A stretch of 47,578 nt of DNA from Streptomyces sp. MS191 (GTDB lineage Bacteria > Actinomycetota > Actinomycetes > Streptomycetales > Streptomycetaceae): contig NZ_RDBI01000066.1 of assembly GCF_008042125.1 (NCBI RefSeq), positions 180,525 through 228,102 of the forward strand, read 5' to 3'. A program made the position numbers and the translations under genes. Position 1 is the stretch's first letter, and every line of letters begins with the position of its first letter. Below the pieces are notes generated by a model. The model was not told the origin of the DNA. It did not search any database and was given only the letters and a program-made list of their open reading frames with translations. Positions 1-10,665 of the stretch are shown one piece after another.

Positions 1-135
1 CCCGACGGACCCGGCCCAGCGGCGGGCGCGGTACGCGCTCCTCTCCGGCATGTGGGCGTTCTTCTTCGCGATCTTCGAGATCCAGGAGCTCGCCCTGCTC
101 CTGGGCGCGCCCGCCGCTGGGCCGGGTCCGTCGGG
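1..135. repeat. Perfect 30-bp inverted repeat with 75-bp loop at window start
   Basis: Positions 1-30 and 106-135 are perfect reverse complements, with the loop at 31-105. Both arms encode the same peptide, PTDPAQRRAR, on opposite strands, and the loop encodes its natural continuation only when read on the plus strand. This is the pattern of a fold-back chimera or an inverted loop at a contig end, not of an ordinary gene. Confidence 0.8.
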
Positions 136-407
136 TCCCACTTCAGGCCGGGGCCCTGGCCGCCGTCGGGGCCGCCCTGGCCGGAGGGGCGCTCGGGGCG
201 GCGGCCGAAGCCGTCGGAGGAGCGGCCCGGCTGGCGGCTGCTCCAGCGCCCGTCGGAGCCGCCCGTGGGGCCGGAGTCCGAGGGCGAGCCGGATGACGCG
301 TCGTCGTCCGAGCCCTCAGGCCGCCGTGGCTGCCACGGCTGGTCCGGCTGCCCCTCGGGCGGCGGCGCGAACGGGTTGTTGTCGTCCGTGGACTGGCGTT
401 CCGGCAT
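1..407 (-). CDS. Proline/glycine-rich N-terminus of a small membrane protein, truncated at window edge
   Basis: The frame starts with ATG at 407 (MPERQSTDDNNPFAPPP...) and runs open to the window edge without a stop. A GAGGGA stretch lies about 14 bases upstream. The visible part is a disordered Gly/Pro/Ser/Asp-rich arm of about 100 residues ending in LKWDPTDPAQRRAR. The expected continuation, a hydrophobic segment YALLSGMWAFFFAIF, is found instead on the plus strand at about 32-76, because positions 1-30 are the exact reverse complement of 106-135. Only 106-407 should be trusted as coding; the rest is probably an artefact at a contig end. It is divergent from purN. I recognise the general look of a Streptomyces tail-anchored membrane protein but cannot assign a function. 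Confidence 0.6.
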   Translation of the reverse strand, partial: MPERQSTDDNNPFAPPPEGQPDQPWQPRRPEGSDDDASSGSPSDSGPTGGSDGRWSSRQPGRSSDGFGRRPERPSGQGGPDGGQGPGLKWDPTDPAQRRARPGAGRAPGSRRSRRRTPTCRRGARTAPAAGPGPS

Positions 408-546
408 CTGCTGAACGTCTTCCCTCTGTCGTCGCGACTGCGGTGTCGACCGTTGTACCGACCGCGCTGGAGGCGGTCGTCGAACCCCGACGCTACCCCC
501 CGGTCACGCCCCCGTCCCGTGGGGGCCGTCCGGTGTGCCGGTATCG

Positions 547-574
547 TTGCTGACGGTCGGGCCCTTCGTAGGGT
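547..574 (+). promoter_or_regulatory. Possible promoter for purN-purH
   Basis: TTGCTG at 547-552 and TAGGGT at 569-574 are separated by 16 bases and lie about 95 bases before the purN start, in the 263-base region between the divergent first gene and purN. The hexamers match the housekeeping sigma consensus only partly, so this is a tentative call. Nothing else was recognised in the 408-670 interval. Confidence 0.25.
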
Positions 575-670
575 TCCCCGTATCCGGGGACACGATTCAT
601 TCGTACGACCGCACAAAGACGCAGTCAGTCGACCAAGCCGCCTCCGCCGCAACGCGAAAAGAGTCCCTCC

Positions 671-1281
671 GTGGCCGCCGCCCGCCTCGTCGTCCTGGTC
701 TCAGGGTCCGGCACCAACCTCCAGGCCCTGCTCGACGCCATCGCCGCCGACCCCGACGGGTACGGCGCCGAGATCGTCGCCGTCGGCGCCGACCGCGCGG
801 ACATCGCCGGACTGGAGCGCGCCGAGCGCGCCGGGCTCCCCACCTTCGTGTGCCGGGTGAAGGACTTCGCCAGCCGCGAGGAGTGGGACCGCGCGCTGAC
901 CGAGGCGACCGCCGCGCACGAGCCGGACCTGGTCGTCTCGGCCGGCTTCATGAAGATCGTCGGCAAGGAGTTCCTCGCCCGCTTCGGCGGCCGGGTCGTC
1001 AACACCCACCCGGCGCTGCTGCCCAGTTTTCCCGGTGCCCATGGAGTGCGGGACGCACTCGCGTACGGCGCGAAGGTCACCGGATGCACCGTCCACTTCG
1101 TCGACGACGGCGTCGACACCGGCCCGATCATCGCCCAGGGCGTGGTCGCGATCCGGGACGAGGACGACGAAGCCGCTCTCCATGAGCGCATCAAGGAAGT
1201 CGAGCGTTCGCTGCTCGTCGAGGTCGTGGGGCGTCTGGCCCGGCACGGCTACCGCATTGAGGGACGAAAGGTAACAATCCC

Positions 1282-1285
<4 letters not shown>
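671..1285 (+). CDS. purN: Phosphoribosylglycinamide formyltransferase PurN
   Basis: This 204-residue enzyme transfers the formyl group of 10-formyl-THF to GAR, the third step of purine synthesis. The N-terminal GSGTNLQAL phosphate-binding loop, the [12 protein letters not shown] segment carrying the catalytic Asn and His, and the downstream [16 protein letters not shown] loop with the catalytic Asp are all visible, and the length is normal for the family. The start is GTG at 671 with a purine-rich AAAAGAG upstream. The stop overlaps the purH start in a GTGA, so the two are translationally coupled. The order purN-purH puts two 10-formyl-THF-consuming steps in one transcript. Confidence 0.96.
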
Positions 1286-2844
<1,559 letters not shown>

Positions 2845-2853
2845 CGGACACCG

Positions 2854-2893
2854 GGCGAAGGCCCGCCGGTCACCCGACCGGCGGGCCTTCGCC
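2854..2893 (+). terminator. Hairpin terminator after purH
   Basis: An 18-bp perfect inverted repeat (arms 2854-2871 and 2876-2893, loop ACCC) starts ten bases after the purH stop. There is no T-tract, as is common in Streptomyces. Confidence 0.8.
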
Positions 2894-3021
2894 GTACCCC
2901 CTCGCGGGGGCGGTCGGCGCTCGGCCGGCACGGGAGACCCCCCTCGCCGGCCATCCCGCCGTTCGGGTGGTCTCTGGTCTAATGGGTTGCTCTTTCGTCG
3001 GCGGCTGGTAATGGGGGCGCG

Positions 3022-4482
3022 GTGTTGGATGTACAGAGCGGGGCGGCGGAGACCGCCGTCGCCGCCGACGCCGTCGTCGACACGGGAGCCGGCCGCCCCG
3101 ACGCCGCCCCCGTCGTGCCGCTGCGCCCGTACGTCGCCGTGGCGGCCGTGCTCTGCGGGCTGTACTTCCTCTACTCCTACGTCCAGTACGAGCGCTTCCG
3201 CACACCGTCCTGGGACCTGGGGATCTTCGAGCAGTCCGTCCGGGCCTACTCCGAGCTCCGCGCGCCGATCGTCGACATCAAGGGCCCCGGATTCCTGATA
3301 CTCGGGGACCACTTCAGTCCGGTCACCGCCCTGCTCGCGCCGCTGTACTGGATCTGGTCCTCCCCCCTCGCCCTGCTCCTCGCCCAGGCCGCCCTGTTCG
3401 CCGCCTCCGCCGTCGTCGTCGGCCGCACCGCCCAGCAGGTCCTCGGCAGCCGTGCCGCGGGGCTCGGGATCACGGTCGCCTACGGGCTGTCCTGGGGTCT
3501 GCAGGAGGCGGTCAAGTCCGACTTCCACGAGATCGCCTTCGCCGTCCCGCTGCTCGCCCTGACCTGCCGGGCCCTGCTGCTCTCCCGCTGGACTGCCGCG
3601 GCCGCCTGGGCCGCCCCCCTCGTCCTGGTCAAGGAGGACATGGGGCTCACGGTCGCGATGGTCGGCGCCGTCCTCTTCCTGCGGGGGAGCAGGCGCCTCG
3701 GCGGCGCGCTGGCCGGCTTCGGCGTCGGCGCCTTCGCCCTGACGGTCCTGGTGCTGATCCCGGCCGCGAGCCGGGTCGGCCAGTACGACTACTGGGCCAA
3801 GATCGAGAAGTCCAGCGCCGGCACCCAGGTCTCGTTCACGGACGTCCTGCTGAACTCGCTCGGCTCCGACGTGAAGTGGGAGATGCTCCTCTTCCTCGTC
3901 GGCATCACCGGATTCCTCGCCCTGCGCTCCCCGCTGATGCTGCTGGTCCTGCCGACGCTCGGCTGGCGCTTCCTGTCCCAGGACCCCAACCACTGGGGGA
4001 TGCTCTGGCACTACAGCGCGATCCTGATGCCCGTCGTCTTCCTCGCCCTGGTGGACGGCGTCCGCTCCGTGCGCACCTCCCCGCGGGCCTGGCTGGTGTC
4101 GTACGGGAAGGTCGTCGTCCCGGTCGTCACGGCGGTCGCGATCGTGCTGGCCCTGGACCTGCCGCTGCGCGAGCTGCTGCGCTCGGAGACGTACCGCACG
4201 GACGTCCGCACCGTCGAGGCCCGGCGCGCGGTCGCCGCGGTCCCGGAGGGGGCGAGCGTCGAGACCAACGTGACGCTCATGGCCCACCTCACCGCCGACC
4301 ACACGGTGTACTGGGTGGGCGGCGCGAAGGGCGTCAGCCCCGACTACCTCGCGCTCGACCTCGACTCGGGCTGGTCCCAGCCGGTCACCGACCCGGTGCA
4401 GCTGGCGTCCCAGCTCCATCCGGAGGCGCGCTACGAGGTCTCGGCGCGGGCCGGGCAGTTCGTGGTGATGCGGCGGGCCTGA
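3022..4482 (+). CDS. DUF2079 family polytopic membrane protein
   Basis: The 486-residue protein starts at GTG 3022 and has a 30-residue charged N-terminus followed by many hydrophobic segments (for example PYVAVAAVLCGLYFLYSYV and SPLALLLAQAALFAASAVVV). The motifs YVQYERFRTPSWDLGIFEQ and LGDHFSPVTALLAPLYWIW, and the later SDFHEIAF, are typical of DUF2079, a GT-C-like family with no fixed biochemical role. The C-terminal 90 residues look soluble (VETNVTLMAHLTADHTVYWVGG). It stands alone between two strong hairpins. Role unknown; a lipid-linked sugar transferase fold is an inference from the family. Confidence 0.85.
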   Translation: MLDVQSGAAETAVAADAVVDTGAGRPDAAPVVPLRPYVAVAAVLCGLYFLYSYVQYERFRTPSWDLGIFEQSVRAYSELRAPIVDIKGPGFLILGDHFSPVTALLAPLYWIWSSPLALLLAQAALFAASAVVVGRTAQQVLGSRAAGLGITVAYGLSWGLQEAVKSDFHEIAFAVPLLALTCRALLLSRWTAAAAWAAPLVLVKEDMGLTVAMVGAVLFLRGSRRLGGALAGFGVGAFALTVLVLIPAASRVGQYDYWAKIEKSSAGTQVSFTDVLLNSLGSDVKWEMLLFLVGITGFLALRSPLMLLVLPTLGWRFLSQDPNHWGMLWHYSAILMPVVFLALVDGVRSVRTSPRAWLVSYGKVVVPVVTAVAIVLALDLPLRELLRSETYRTDVRTVEARRAVAAVPEGASVETNVTLMAHLTADHTVYWVGGAKGVSPDYLALDLDSGWSQPVTDPVQLASQLHPEARYEVSARAGQFVVMRRA

Positions 4483-4508
4483 GGCCGTCCGGGCCCCTGT
4501 CCGGGGCC

Positions 4509-4567
4509 CCGGTCACGCCGAAGGGGCCCGGTTCCGAGACGGAACCGGGCCCCTTCGGCGTGACCGG
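4509..4567. terminator. 28-bp bidirectional terminator between convergent genes
   Basis: A perfect inverted repeat (arms 4509-4536 and 4540-4567, loop AGA) sits exactly between the stop of the DUF2079 gene and the stop of the convergent minus-strand gene. It can serve both transcripts. Confidence 0.9.
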
Positions 4568-5158
4568 TCAGTACTGCTGCTTGTACCGGTTGAACCAGGC
4601 CGAGCCGTCCGCCTTCGCGCAGAACACGATGATCAGGACGCCGAGGGCGAGGCTGATGATGCCCAGGGGCAGCGAGAAGAGCGCGAACAGCACGATGAAG
4701 GCGGCGTAGACGATGGAGCAGATGCGCACGCCGTTGCCACCGGACTTGAACTTGGCGGCCAGCACCATGCCGAGGACGGCGAAGATCAGCGCGAAGACGC
4801 CGATGCCGACGAGAACGCCCTGGCCGAAGTCCTGGAACGCCTGCGCGTCGGCGCTGGAGGCGCCGGAGGTGTCGAGCTCGTCGAAGGCGACGAGGGCCAT
4901 CACGATGATCGCGAGCGCGCCGAGCAGGTTGAGGCCGCCGATGATCCACAGCATCACGCGGGCCGCCTTCACACCGCCCGGCATCTCCATGGCGGCGCCC
5001 GGGTAGCCGCCGCCGTAGGGCTGCTGGACCGGCGGAGCCTGGGGGTAGCCGTACTGCGACGGGACACCCTGCGGAGCCTGCTGCGGGTAGCCGTAGCCGG
5101 GCTGCTGGCCGCCCTGGGGCTGCTGTCCGTAGGGGTTGTTCGGTTCGCCGAAGCTCAT
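4568..5158 (-). CDS. Gln/Pro/Gly-rich four-helix membrane protein
   Basis: The start chosen is ATG at 5158, with GGAGG about nine bases upstream; longer open frames further upstream have no such site. The 196-residue product has an N-terminal low-complexity arm of about 60 residues (QQPQGGQQPGYGYPQQAPQG) and then four hydrophobic stretches. The first is ARVMLWIIGGLNLLGALAII, the second GIGVFALIFAVLGMVLAA, and the last two form a hairpin in CSIVYAAFIVLFALFSLPLGIISLALGVLIIVF. The protein ends KADGSAWFNRYKQQY. This layout is common among actinobacterial envelope proteins of unknown role. It is monocistronic and convergent with the DUF2079 gene. Confidence 0.85.
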   Translation of the reverse strand: MSFGEPNNPYGQQPQGGQQPGYGYPQQAPQGVPSQYGYPQAPPVQQPYGGGYPGAAMEMPGGVKAARVMLWIIGGLNLLGALAIIVMALVAFDELDTSGASSADAQAFQDFGQGVLVGIGVFALIFAVLGMVLAAKFKSGGNGVRICSIVYAAFIVLFALFSLPLGIISLALGVLIIVFCAKADGSAWFNRYKQQY

Positions 5159-5282
5159 CGCGGGATTCCTCCGTGGGGTTGTGCGGGGACGACGCGGCCC
5201 GAGCGGAGGATTTTCACAGCTTATGTGCGGTTTTGCCCCCCGGCACTGCCCGCGGTTCTGCGCGGCCATCGTCGTCGGAGCG

Positions 5283-5302
5283 TCGACTGATTGTCCAGTC
5301 GA
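5283..5302. promoter_or_regulatory. Small palindrome upstream of folD
   Basis: TCGACTG (5283-5289) and CAGTCGA (5296-5302) form a 7-bp inverted repeat around a 6-base spacer, about 100 bases before the folD start and 125 bases before the divergent membrane-protein start. It could be an operator, but no regulator can be named. Confidence 0.25.
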
Positions 5303-5404
5303 TATGCGGGGGAGTTGTGCACATGCAATGCCTTGTTCCGGCCGGTGGAGGTCCCCGTGCCGACGAATTGGAACAACGCAGGGGTCATCCGGGAGGATGG
5401 GGCC

Positions 5405-6265
5405 ATGAGCGCCCAGATTCTCGATGGCAAGGCCACCGCAGCCGCGATCAAGTCCGATCTGACCGTCCGTGTGGCGGCCCTGAAGGAGAAGGGGCTGACC
5501 CCCGGTCTCGGCACGATCCTGGTCGGCGACGACCCGGGCAGCCAGAAGTACGTGGCGGGCAAGCACCGCGACTGCGCGCAGGTCGGGCTCGCCTCGATCC
5601 AGCGGGAGCTGCCCGCCACCGCCACGCAGGAGGAGATCGAGGCGGTCGTACGGGAGCTCAACGCGGATCCCGCCTGCACCGGGTACATCGTGCAGCTGCC
5701 GCTGCCCAAGGGCATCGACGAGAACCGCATCCTGGAGCTGATGGACCCGGCCAAGGACGCGGACGGCCTGCATCCGATGAACCTCGGGCGCCTCGTCCTG
5801 AACGAGCCGGCGCCGCTGCCCTGCACCCCCTACGGCATCATCCAGCTGCTGCGCGAGCACGGCGTGGAGATCAACGGCGCGGAGGTCGTGGTCGTCGGCC
5901 GCGGCGTCACCATCGGCCGTCCGATGCCGCTGCTGCTCACCCGCCGCTCGGAGAACGCGACGGTCACGCAGTGCCACACCGGCACCCGCGACCTCTCCGC
6001 CCACCTGCGGCGCGCCGACATCATCGTGGCCGCGGCCGGTGTGCCCCACCTGATCAAGGCGGAGGACGTGAAGCCGGGCGCGGCGGTGCTGGACGTCGGT
6101 GTCTCGCGCAACGGCGAGGGCAAGATCCTGGGCGACGTCGACCCCGACGTCGCCGAGGTGGCCGGCTGGATCTCGCCGAACCCCGGCGGCGTGGGCCCGA
6201 TGACCCGGGCGCAGCTCCTGGTCAACGTCGTCGAGGCCGCGGAGCGCGCGGCCGCGGCGCTCTGA
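5405..6265 (+). CDS. folD: Bifunctional methylene-THF dehydrogenase / methenyl-THF cyclohydrolase FolD
   Basis: The 286-residue enzyme interconverts 5,10-methylene-THF and 10-formyl-THF with NADP. The catalytic domain shows [14 protein letters not shown], holding the family Tyr and Lys, and [13 protein letters not shown]. The nucleotide-binding half has [19 protein letters not shown], and the C-terminus has [19 protein letters not shown] 5405 was chosen because GGGAGG lies just upstream and the length fits the family; in-frame starts further upstream lack a site. A DUF3017 gene begins two bases after its stop. It supplies the cofactor used by PurN and PurH in the same window. Confidence 0.96.
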   Translation: MSAQILDGKATAAAIKSDLTVRVAALKEKGLTPGLGTILVGDDPGSQKYVAGKHRDCAQVGLASIQRELPATATQEEIEAVVRELNADPACTGYIVQLPLPKGIDENRILELMDPAKDADGLHPMNLGRLVLNEPAPLPCTPYGIIQLLREHGVEINGAEVVVVGRGVTIGRPMPLLLTRRSENATVTQCHTGTRDLSAHLRRADIIVAAAGVPHLIKAEDVKPGAAVLDVGVSRNGEGKILGDVDPDVAEVAGWISPNPGGVGPMTRAQLLVNVVEAAERAAAAL

Positions 6266-6267
6266 CC

Positions 6268-6957
6268 GTGACCACGGCGGGCGCCTCCGGCGGCGCCGAG
6301 AGGCCGACGGCGGACCGGGTCCCGGGCGCGGGCGCCGGCGGGCCGTCGGACGGCTCGGGCCGTCCGGTCACCGACGGGGCCGAGGCACCGTCGGACGACT
6401 CCGGGCGCGGCGCGGCGTCGGATCCGGGTGCCGGAGCGGACGTGACGGCCCCGGCCGTCCCCGGCGAGTCCACCGCGCCCGACGCCCCCGACGGGTCCGT
6501 CGCCGCCGACGCTCCGGCGGACGGTGCCGACGGTGCGGAGGGCGAGGACGGTGCCCGCGGCAGGTCGCGGCGCCCCCCGGCGATGACCACCGGGACCGTC
6601 CGTCCCGAGGGCGGCGGCCGGGCGGCCCCCGGGGACGCGCCCGCGCCGGCGCGCCAGTGGCCCCTGCTCACCGTGCTCGGCCTGGCCGGGCTGGGGCTGC
6701 TCGTGGTGGGGGTGGACCTCTTCCCGCAGTCGTTCCGGGTCGGCACCATCCTCGTCGGGGTGGCCCTGCTGACCGGGGCCGCGCTGCGACGGGCGCTGCC
6801 GTCGGTGGGGATGCTCGCCGTGCGGTCGCGCTTCACCGACCTCGTCACGTACGGCCTGATGGGTGCGCTGATCGTGCTGCTCGCGCTGATGGTGCAGCCG
6901 GACCCCTGGCTGCGGATCCCGTTCCTGGAGGACATCCTCCACCTCACGGTCACCTGA
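6268..6957 (+). CDS. DUF3017 membrane protein with long disordered N-terminus
   Basis: GTG at 6268 follows the folD stop by two bases, so the two genes should be co-transcribed. The 229-residue product has an N-terminal arm of about 125 residues made almost only of Ala, Gly, Pro, Asp and Ser. The C-terminal 100 residues carry three hydrophobic segments (WPLLTVLGLAGLGLLVVGV, ILVGVALLTGAALRRALP, LMGALIVLLALMVQPDPWL) typical of DUF3017. Position after folD is conserved in actinomycetes as far as I recall. Function unknown. The arm is much longer than the DUF itself, and a shorter start inside it cannot be excluded. Confidence 0.8.
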   Translation: MTTAGASGGAERPTADRVPGAGAGGPSDGSGRPVTDGAEAPSDDSGRGAASDPGAGADVTAPAVPGESTAPDAPDGSVAADAPADGADGAEGEDGARGRSRRPPAMTTGTVRPEGGGRAAPGDAPAPARQWPLLTVLGLAGLGLLVVGVDLFPQSFRVGTILVGVALLTGAALRRALPSVGMLAVRSRFTDLVTYGLMGALIVLLALMVQPDPWLRIPFLEDILHLTVT

Positions 6958-6980
6958 GGGTCCCTGTCCGGCGGTGCGAC

Positions 6981-7016
6981 GGCGCCCGTCCTCTCCCCCG
7001 TGGGAGGACGGGCGCC
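6981..7016 (+). terminator. Hairpin terminator after the folD operon
   Basis: Arms 6981-6993 and 7004-7016 match over 13 bp with a 10-base loop, 23 bases after the DUF3017 stop. The rest of the 407-base gap up to mdh holds no gene that I can support. Confidence 0.8.
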
Positions 7017-7259
7017 GCCTGCGTTTCAGCGTCATGTACGTGCCAATGAGGTTCAAGGGCCGCCCGCTGCTTGTGGCACGGAAGTGACCATTCCGGCACC
7101 TCCGTACGGCGGCCTGCCGAGATGCCGCCGGGGTGCACGCGGCGCGCGGCGACGGTCGTGGTCCGCCCCGGCGGCGCACCGTCGCGGGCCGGGTGCGGTC
7201 GGGTGGCAGTGAGCCGCACCACAAGGGGGTGGAGATTGGAGGGGTCCCGGGTCGGATAG

Positions 7260-8354
<1,095 letters not shown>

Positions 8355-8427
8355 GCCCACCGCGTGCCCCCGGGCACCGGTGACCGGTCGCATGCCGTCC
8401 GGTCCCACGCCCGCGCACCGACCTGAC

Positions 8428-8458
8428 GGCGCCCCCGGCCTGCACGGCCGGGGGCGCC
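8428..8458 (+). terminator. Hairpin terminator after mdh
   Basis: A 13-bp perfect inverted repeat (8428-8440 and 8446-8458) with a 5-base loop lies 74 bases after the mdh stop and separates it from the next operon. Confidence 0.8.
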
Positions 8459-8560
8459 GTTCCCTTGCCGCCGGTACCGACTTCGCTCCCTTATGCTGTC
8501 CACTCCGCCTCGACGCCCAAGTCGGTCGAGATTAAGGACAGTTGAGTATTCGGGGGAGTT

Positions 8561-10291
8561 TTGACCCAGTCGTTCGTGCCCCGTCAGCCGGGGCCCACCG
8601 GCGGTCCGCCGGTCGTCGATCCACGCGGATTACCCTCCGCCAGCGAGGCGACCCGACTGCTCTGTGCCGGTACCTACCTCGACGACGCCTTCCGGGACGC
8701 CGTCATCGACGAGCTCTACGTCCACGAGGAGCGCGTCGCCGCTCCCTCGCTCGGTGTGGACGCCACCCGCGTCCTCGCCCACGCCCTGCGCGCCCGCCGC
8801 GTCGAGATCGGCTGGTCCGCCGCGATCCTCGGCCTCTGGATCGTCGCCGTCCCGCTCACCAAGGGCCTGGCCGCCCTGCTGATCGCGCCCTTCCTGCTCC
8901 TCGGCATCGCCCGCTGGGTCCGCGGACGGTCCGCCCGCCCGCCGGTCTACCGGCTCGCCGCCGCCTTCCTGCTCCGCTGGTACGGCCGCCTCAGCCTCCT
9001 CCAGTCCGCCGTCGTCCTGCTCGTCCTCGCCTTCGGCGACGAGGAGACCCGGTGGGACCTCCTCGGAGAACTCGGCGACGTGGGCGACCTGCTGGGCTTC
9101 GCGCTCGACCTGGCGTCGTCGGAGATCTGGGGCGTCGGCGCGCTGGAGGTCTGGATCACGATCGCGATCCCGTTCCTCCTCGCCTGGGCGGTGGCCGTGC
9201 AGCGCGGCCAGTTCGCCCGCGCGCTCACCGGCGAGCTGTCCAGGAAACGCTTCGCCGACGCCTCGTCCGACCCGGCCGAGCGGGCCGAAGGCGTCCGCTT
9301 CCGCCGGCTGCGCGAACGGATCAGGACCGAGCAGCACTCCCGGCTCGTCCTGTACAGCTCCGACAACCCCTTCTGCGGTGCCGGCAGCCCGTACGAGCCG
9401 TGGTCGCTCTCGGTCGAACTGCGCCCGCGCAAGGACCGCACCCCCGAGCCGCTGGACAACAGCGCGATCATGCGGCACATCGTCCCGCTCGTGGAGGCGC
9501 TGCGGGTCCCCTCCGCCCACGGGTCTCCGCAGATCCAGGCGGCGGTACGCGACCGGCTGCGCGATCTGGAGATCGACGAGACCGTCTTCCTGCCGGTCGA
9601 CGGGCTGCCGAGCCGGGCCCACACGCCCTACACCGCCGAGGAGTTCGAGCAGCACCGCTCGGGCGCCATCGAGGAGGGCGGCGAGGCCCGCCGGCACTTC
9701 CTGCGCATCCGGGTCGGAGGCTGGGGCGAGGAGATCGTCACCACCGTCTTCGTCCGCGTGCACACGCAGGGCGGCATGCTGATGCTGGAGGTCGCCCCGC
9801 ACGTCCTGCGACCGGTGAAGCCGCTCTTCCGGCACGCCGACCGGATCGCCCACCGCTACCGCCACAACCACCACTTCGGCAAGGCCGTCTGGGCGCTGGC
9901 CCACGCGCCGGGCTCCGCGGGGCACGCCCTGGCCACGCTCTGGCGGGCCGCCGGCCACCTGTGGCGGCTGGCCACCGCTGGACACGCCGGCGCACTGCCG
10001 GAGGGGCCGCTGCACTCCGTCCGCGAACTCGGCTCGGACGACGAGGCCTCGCTCTTCCAGGAGATGGACGTCAGCCGCTACCTGAAGAGCATCCAGGACC
10101 GGGTGGCAGGCGGCGTGACCGTCGCGCTGCGCGAAGCCGGCTACGAGACCGGCGAGTTCGAACAGAAGATCGTCAACGTGGCCGAGGGCGGTGTCTTCAT
10201 CGAGACCGCCAAGGGCGCCGTCGGCGTCGGCAACCACAACACCATCACCCAGAAGAACTTCACGTCCCAGGCCGGAGGCGACCGTGGCTGA
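8561..10291 (+). CDS. Unrecognised four-TM protein with C-terminal RHIM-like motif (gene A)
   Basis: I do not recognise this 576-residue protein as a named family. The start taken is TTG 8561, two bases after GGGGGAG; GTG 8576 is an alternative. Hydrophobic segments lie near residues 84-100, 102-120, 144-159 and 193-213, followed by a cytoplasmic-looking region of about 330 residues. That region includes a beta-rich stretch (HFLRIRVGGWGEEIVTTVFVRVHTQ) and a helical, His/Arg-rich part. The tail carries VGVGNHNTI at residues 554-562, fitting the RHIM-type core [IV]-x-[ILV]-G-x-x-N-x-[ILMV]. The next gene carries a matching motif near its N-terminus. Leu24 is a TTA codon (8630-8632), which in Streptomyces requires the bldA tRNA. 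Inferred role: a membrane-bound partner in amyloid-type signalling. Confidence 0.85.
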   Translation: MTQSFVPRQPGPTGGPPVVDPRGLPSASEATRLLCAGTYLDDAFRDAVIDELYVHEERVAAPSLGVDATRVLAHALRARRVEIGWSAAILGLWIVAVPLTKGLAALLIAPFLLLGIARWVRGRSARPPVYRLAAAFLLRWYGRLSLLQSAVVLLVLAFGDEETRWDLLGELGDVGDLLGFALDLASSEIWGVGALEVWITIAIPFLLAWAVAVQRGQFARALTGELSRKRFADASSDPAERAEGVRFRRLRERIRTEQHSRLVLYSSDNPFCGAGSPYEPWSLSVELRPRKDRTPEPLDNSAIMRHIVPLVEALRVPSAHGSPQIQAAVRDRLRDLEIDETVFLPVDGLPSRAHTPYTAEEFEQHRSGAIEEGGEARRHFLRIRVGGWGEEIVTTVFVRVHTQGGMLMLEVAPHVLRPVKPLFRHADRIAHRYRHNHHFGKAVWALAHAPGSAGHALATLWRAAGHLWRLATAGHAGALPEGPLHSVRELGSDDEASLFQEMDVSRYLKSIQDRVAGGVTVALREAGYETGEFEQKIVNVAEGGVFIETAKGAVGVGNHNTITQKNFTSQAGGDRG

Positions 10292-10664
10292 CCCGAACAA
10301 CGACCGTGCCGGCGGCATCCACATCGGCAGCGTGCACGGCGCGTTCGCCATCGGCGACCACAACACCGTGACGCAGAACGAGGGCGGTGCGGGCGAGCCG
10401 CCGCGCGACCCCGCGCAGGAGGAGCTGCTCCAGGCCATCCGCAGGCTCCGCGCGGACCTCGGGAACGTGGTCGCCTCGGAGCAGACGGCCGCGCTGGACG
10501 CCGAACTGTCCGACGCCGAGGACGAGATCGAGGGCACCGGCGAGGCGGGCCGCGGGCGCCTGGCGCGACTGCGCCAGGCCCTCGGCGACGCGGGCGCCGT
10601 GACCGGGATCCTGGCCTCGGGCGTCGCCGTCGGCCAGGCCGTCGCCGCGCTCCTCGGAGGGTGA
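10284..10664 (+). CDS. Small protein with N-terminal RHIM-like motif and helical C-terminus (gene B)
   Basis: GTG at 10284 follows GGAGG by seven bases and overlaps the end of gene A by eight bases, so the two are coupled. The 126-residue product has FAIGDHNTV at residues 21-29, directly comparable with VGVGNHNTI in gene A; the flanking residues also match (GA before, TQ after). A long, acidic, probably coiled helical region follows (EELLQAIRRLRADLGNV to DELEGTG-type spacing), ending in a hydrophobic AVTGILASGVAVGQAVAALL. It resembles small Streptomyces DUF5955-type proteins, though I cannot confirm that. The layout (motif first, helical or membrane-active domain after) suits an effector recruited by gene A. 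Confidence 0.85.
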   Translation: MADPNNDRAGGIHIGSVHGAFAIGDHNTVTQNEGGAGEPPRDPAQEELLQAIRRLRADLGNVVASEQTAALDAELSDAEDEIEGTGEAGRGRLARLRQALGDAGAVTGILASGVAVGQAVAALLGG

Positions 10665-10665
10665 C

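Noticed and set aside
143..652. Minus-strand open frame covering the purN leader
   Set aside because: Arg-rich translation in a different frame from the MPERQST gene, with no ribosome site or family.
5230..5404. A second ZTP riboswitch before folD
   Set aside because: I looked for GACTGGCG and GCCTGGGCA there and found neither; only a small palindrome is present.
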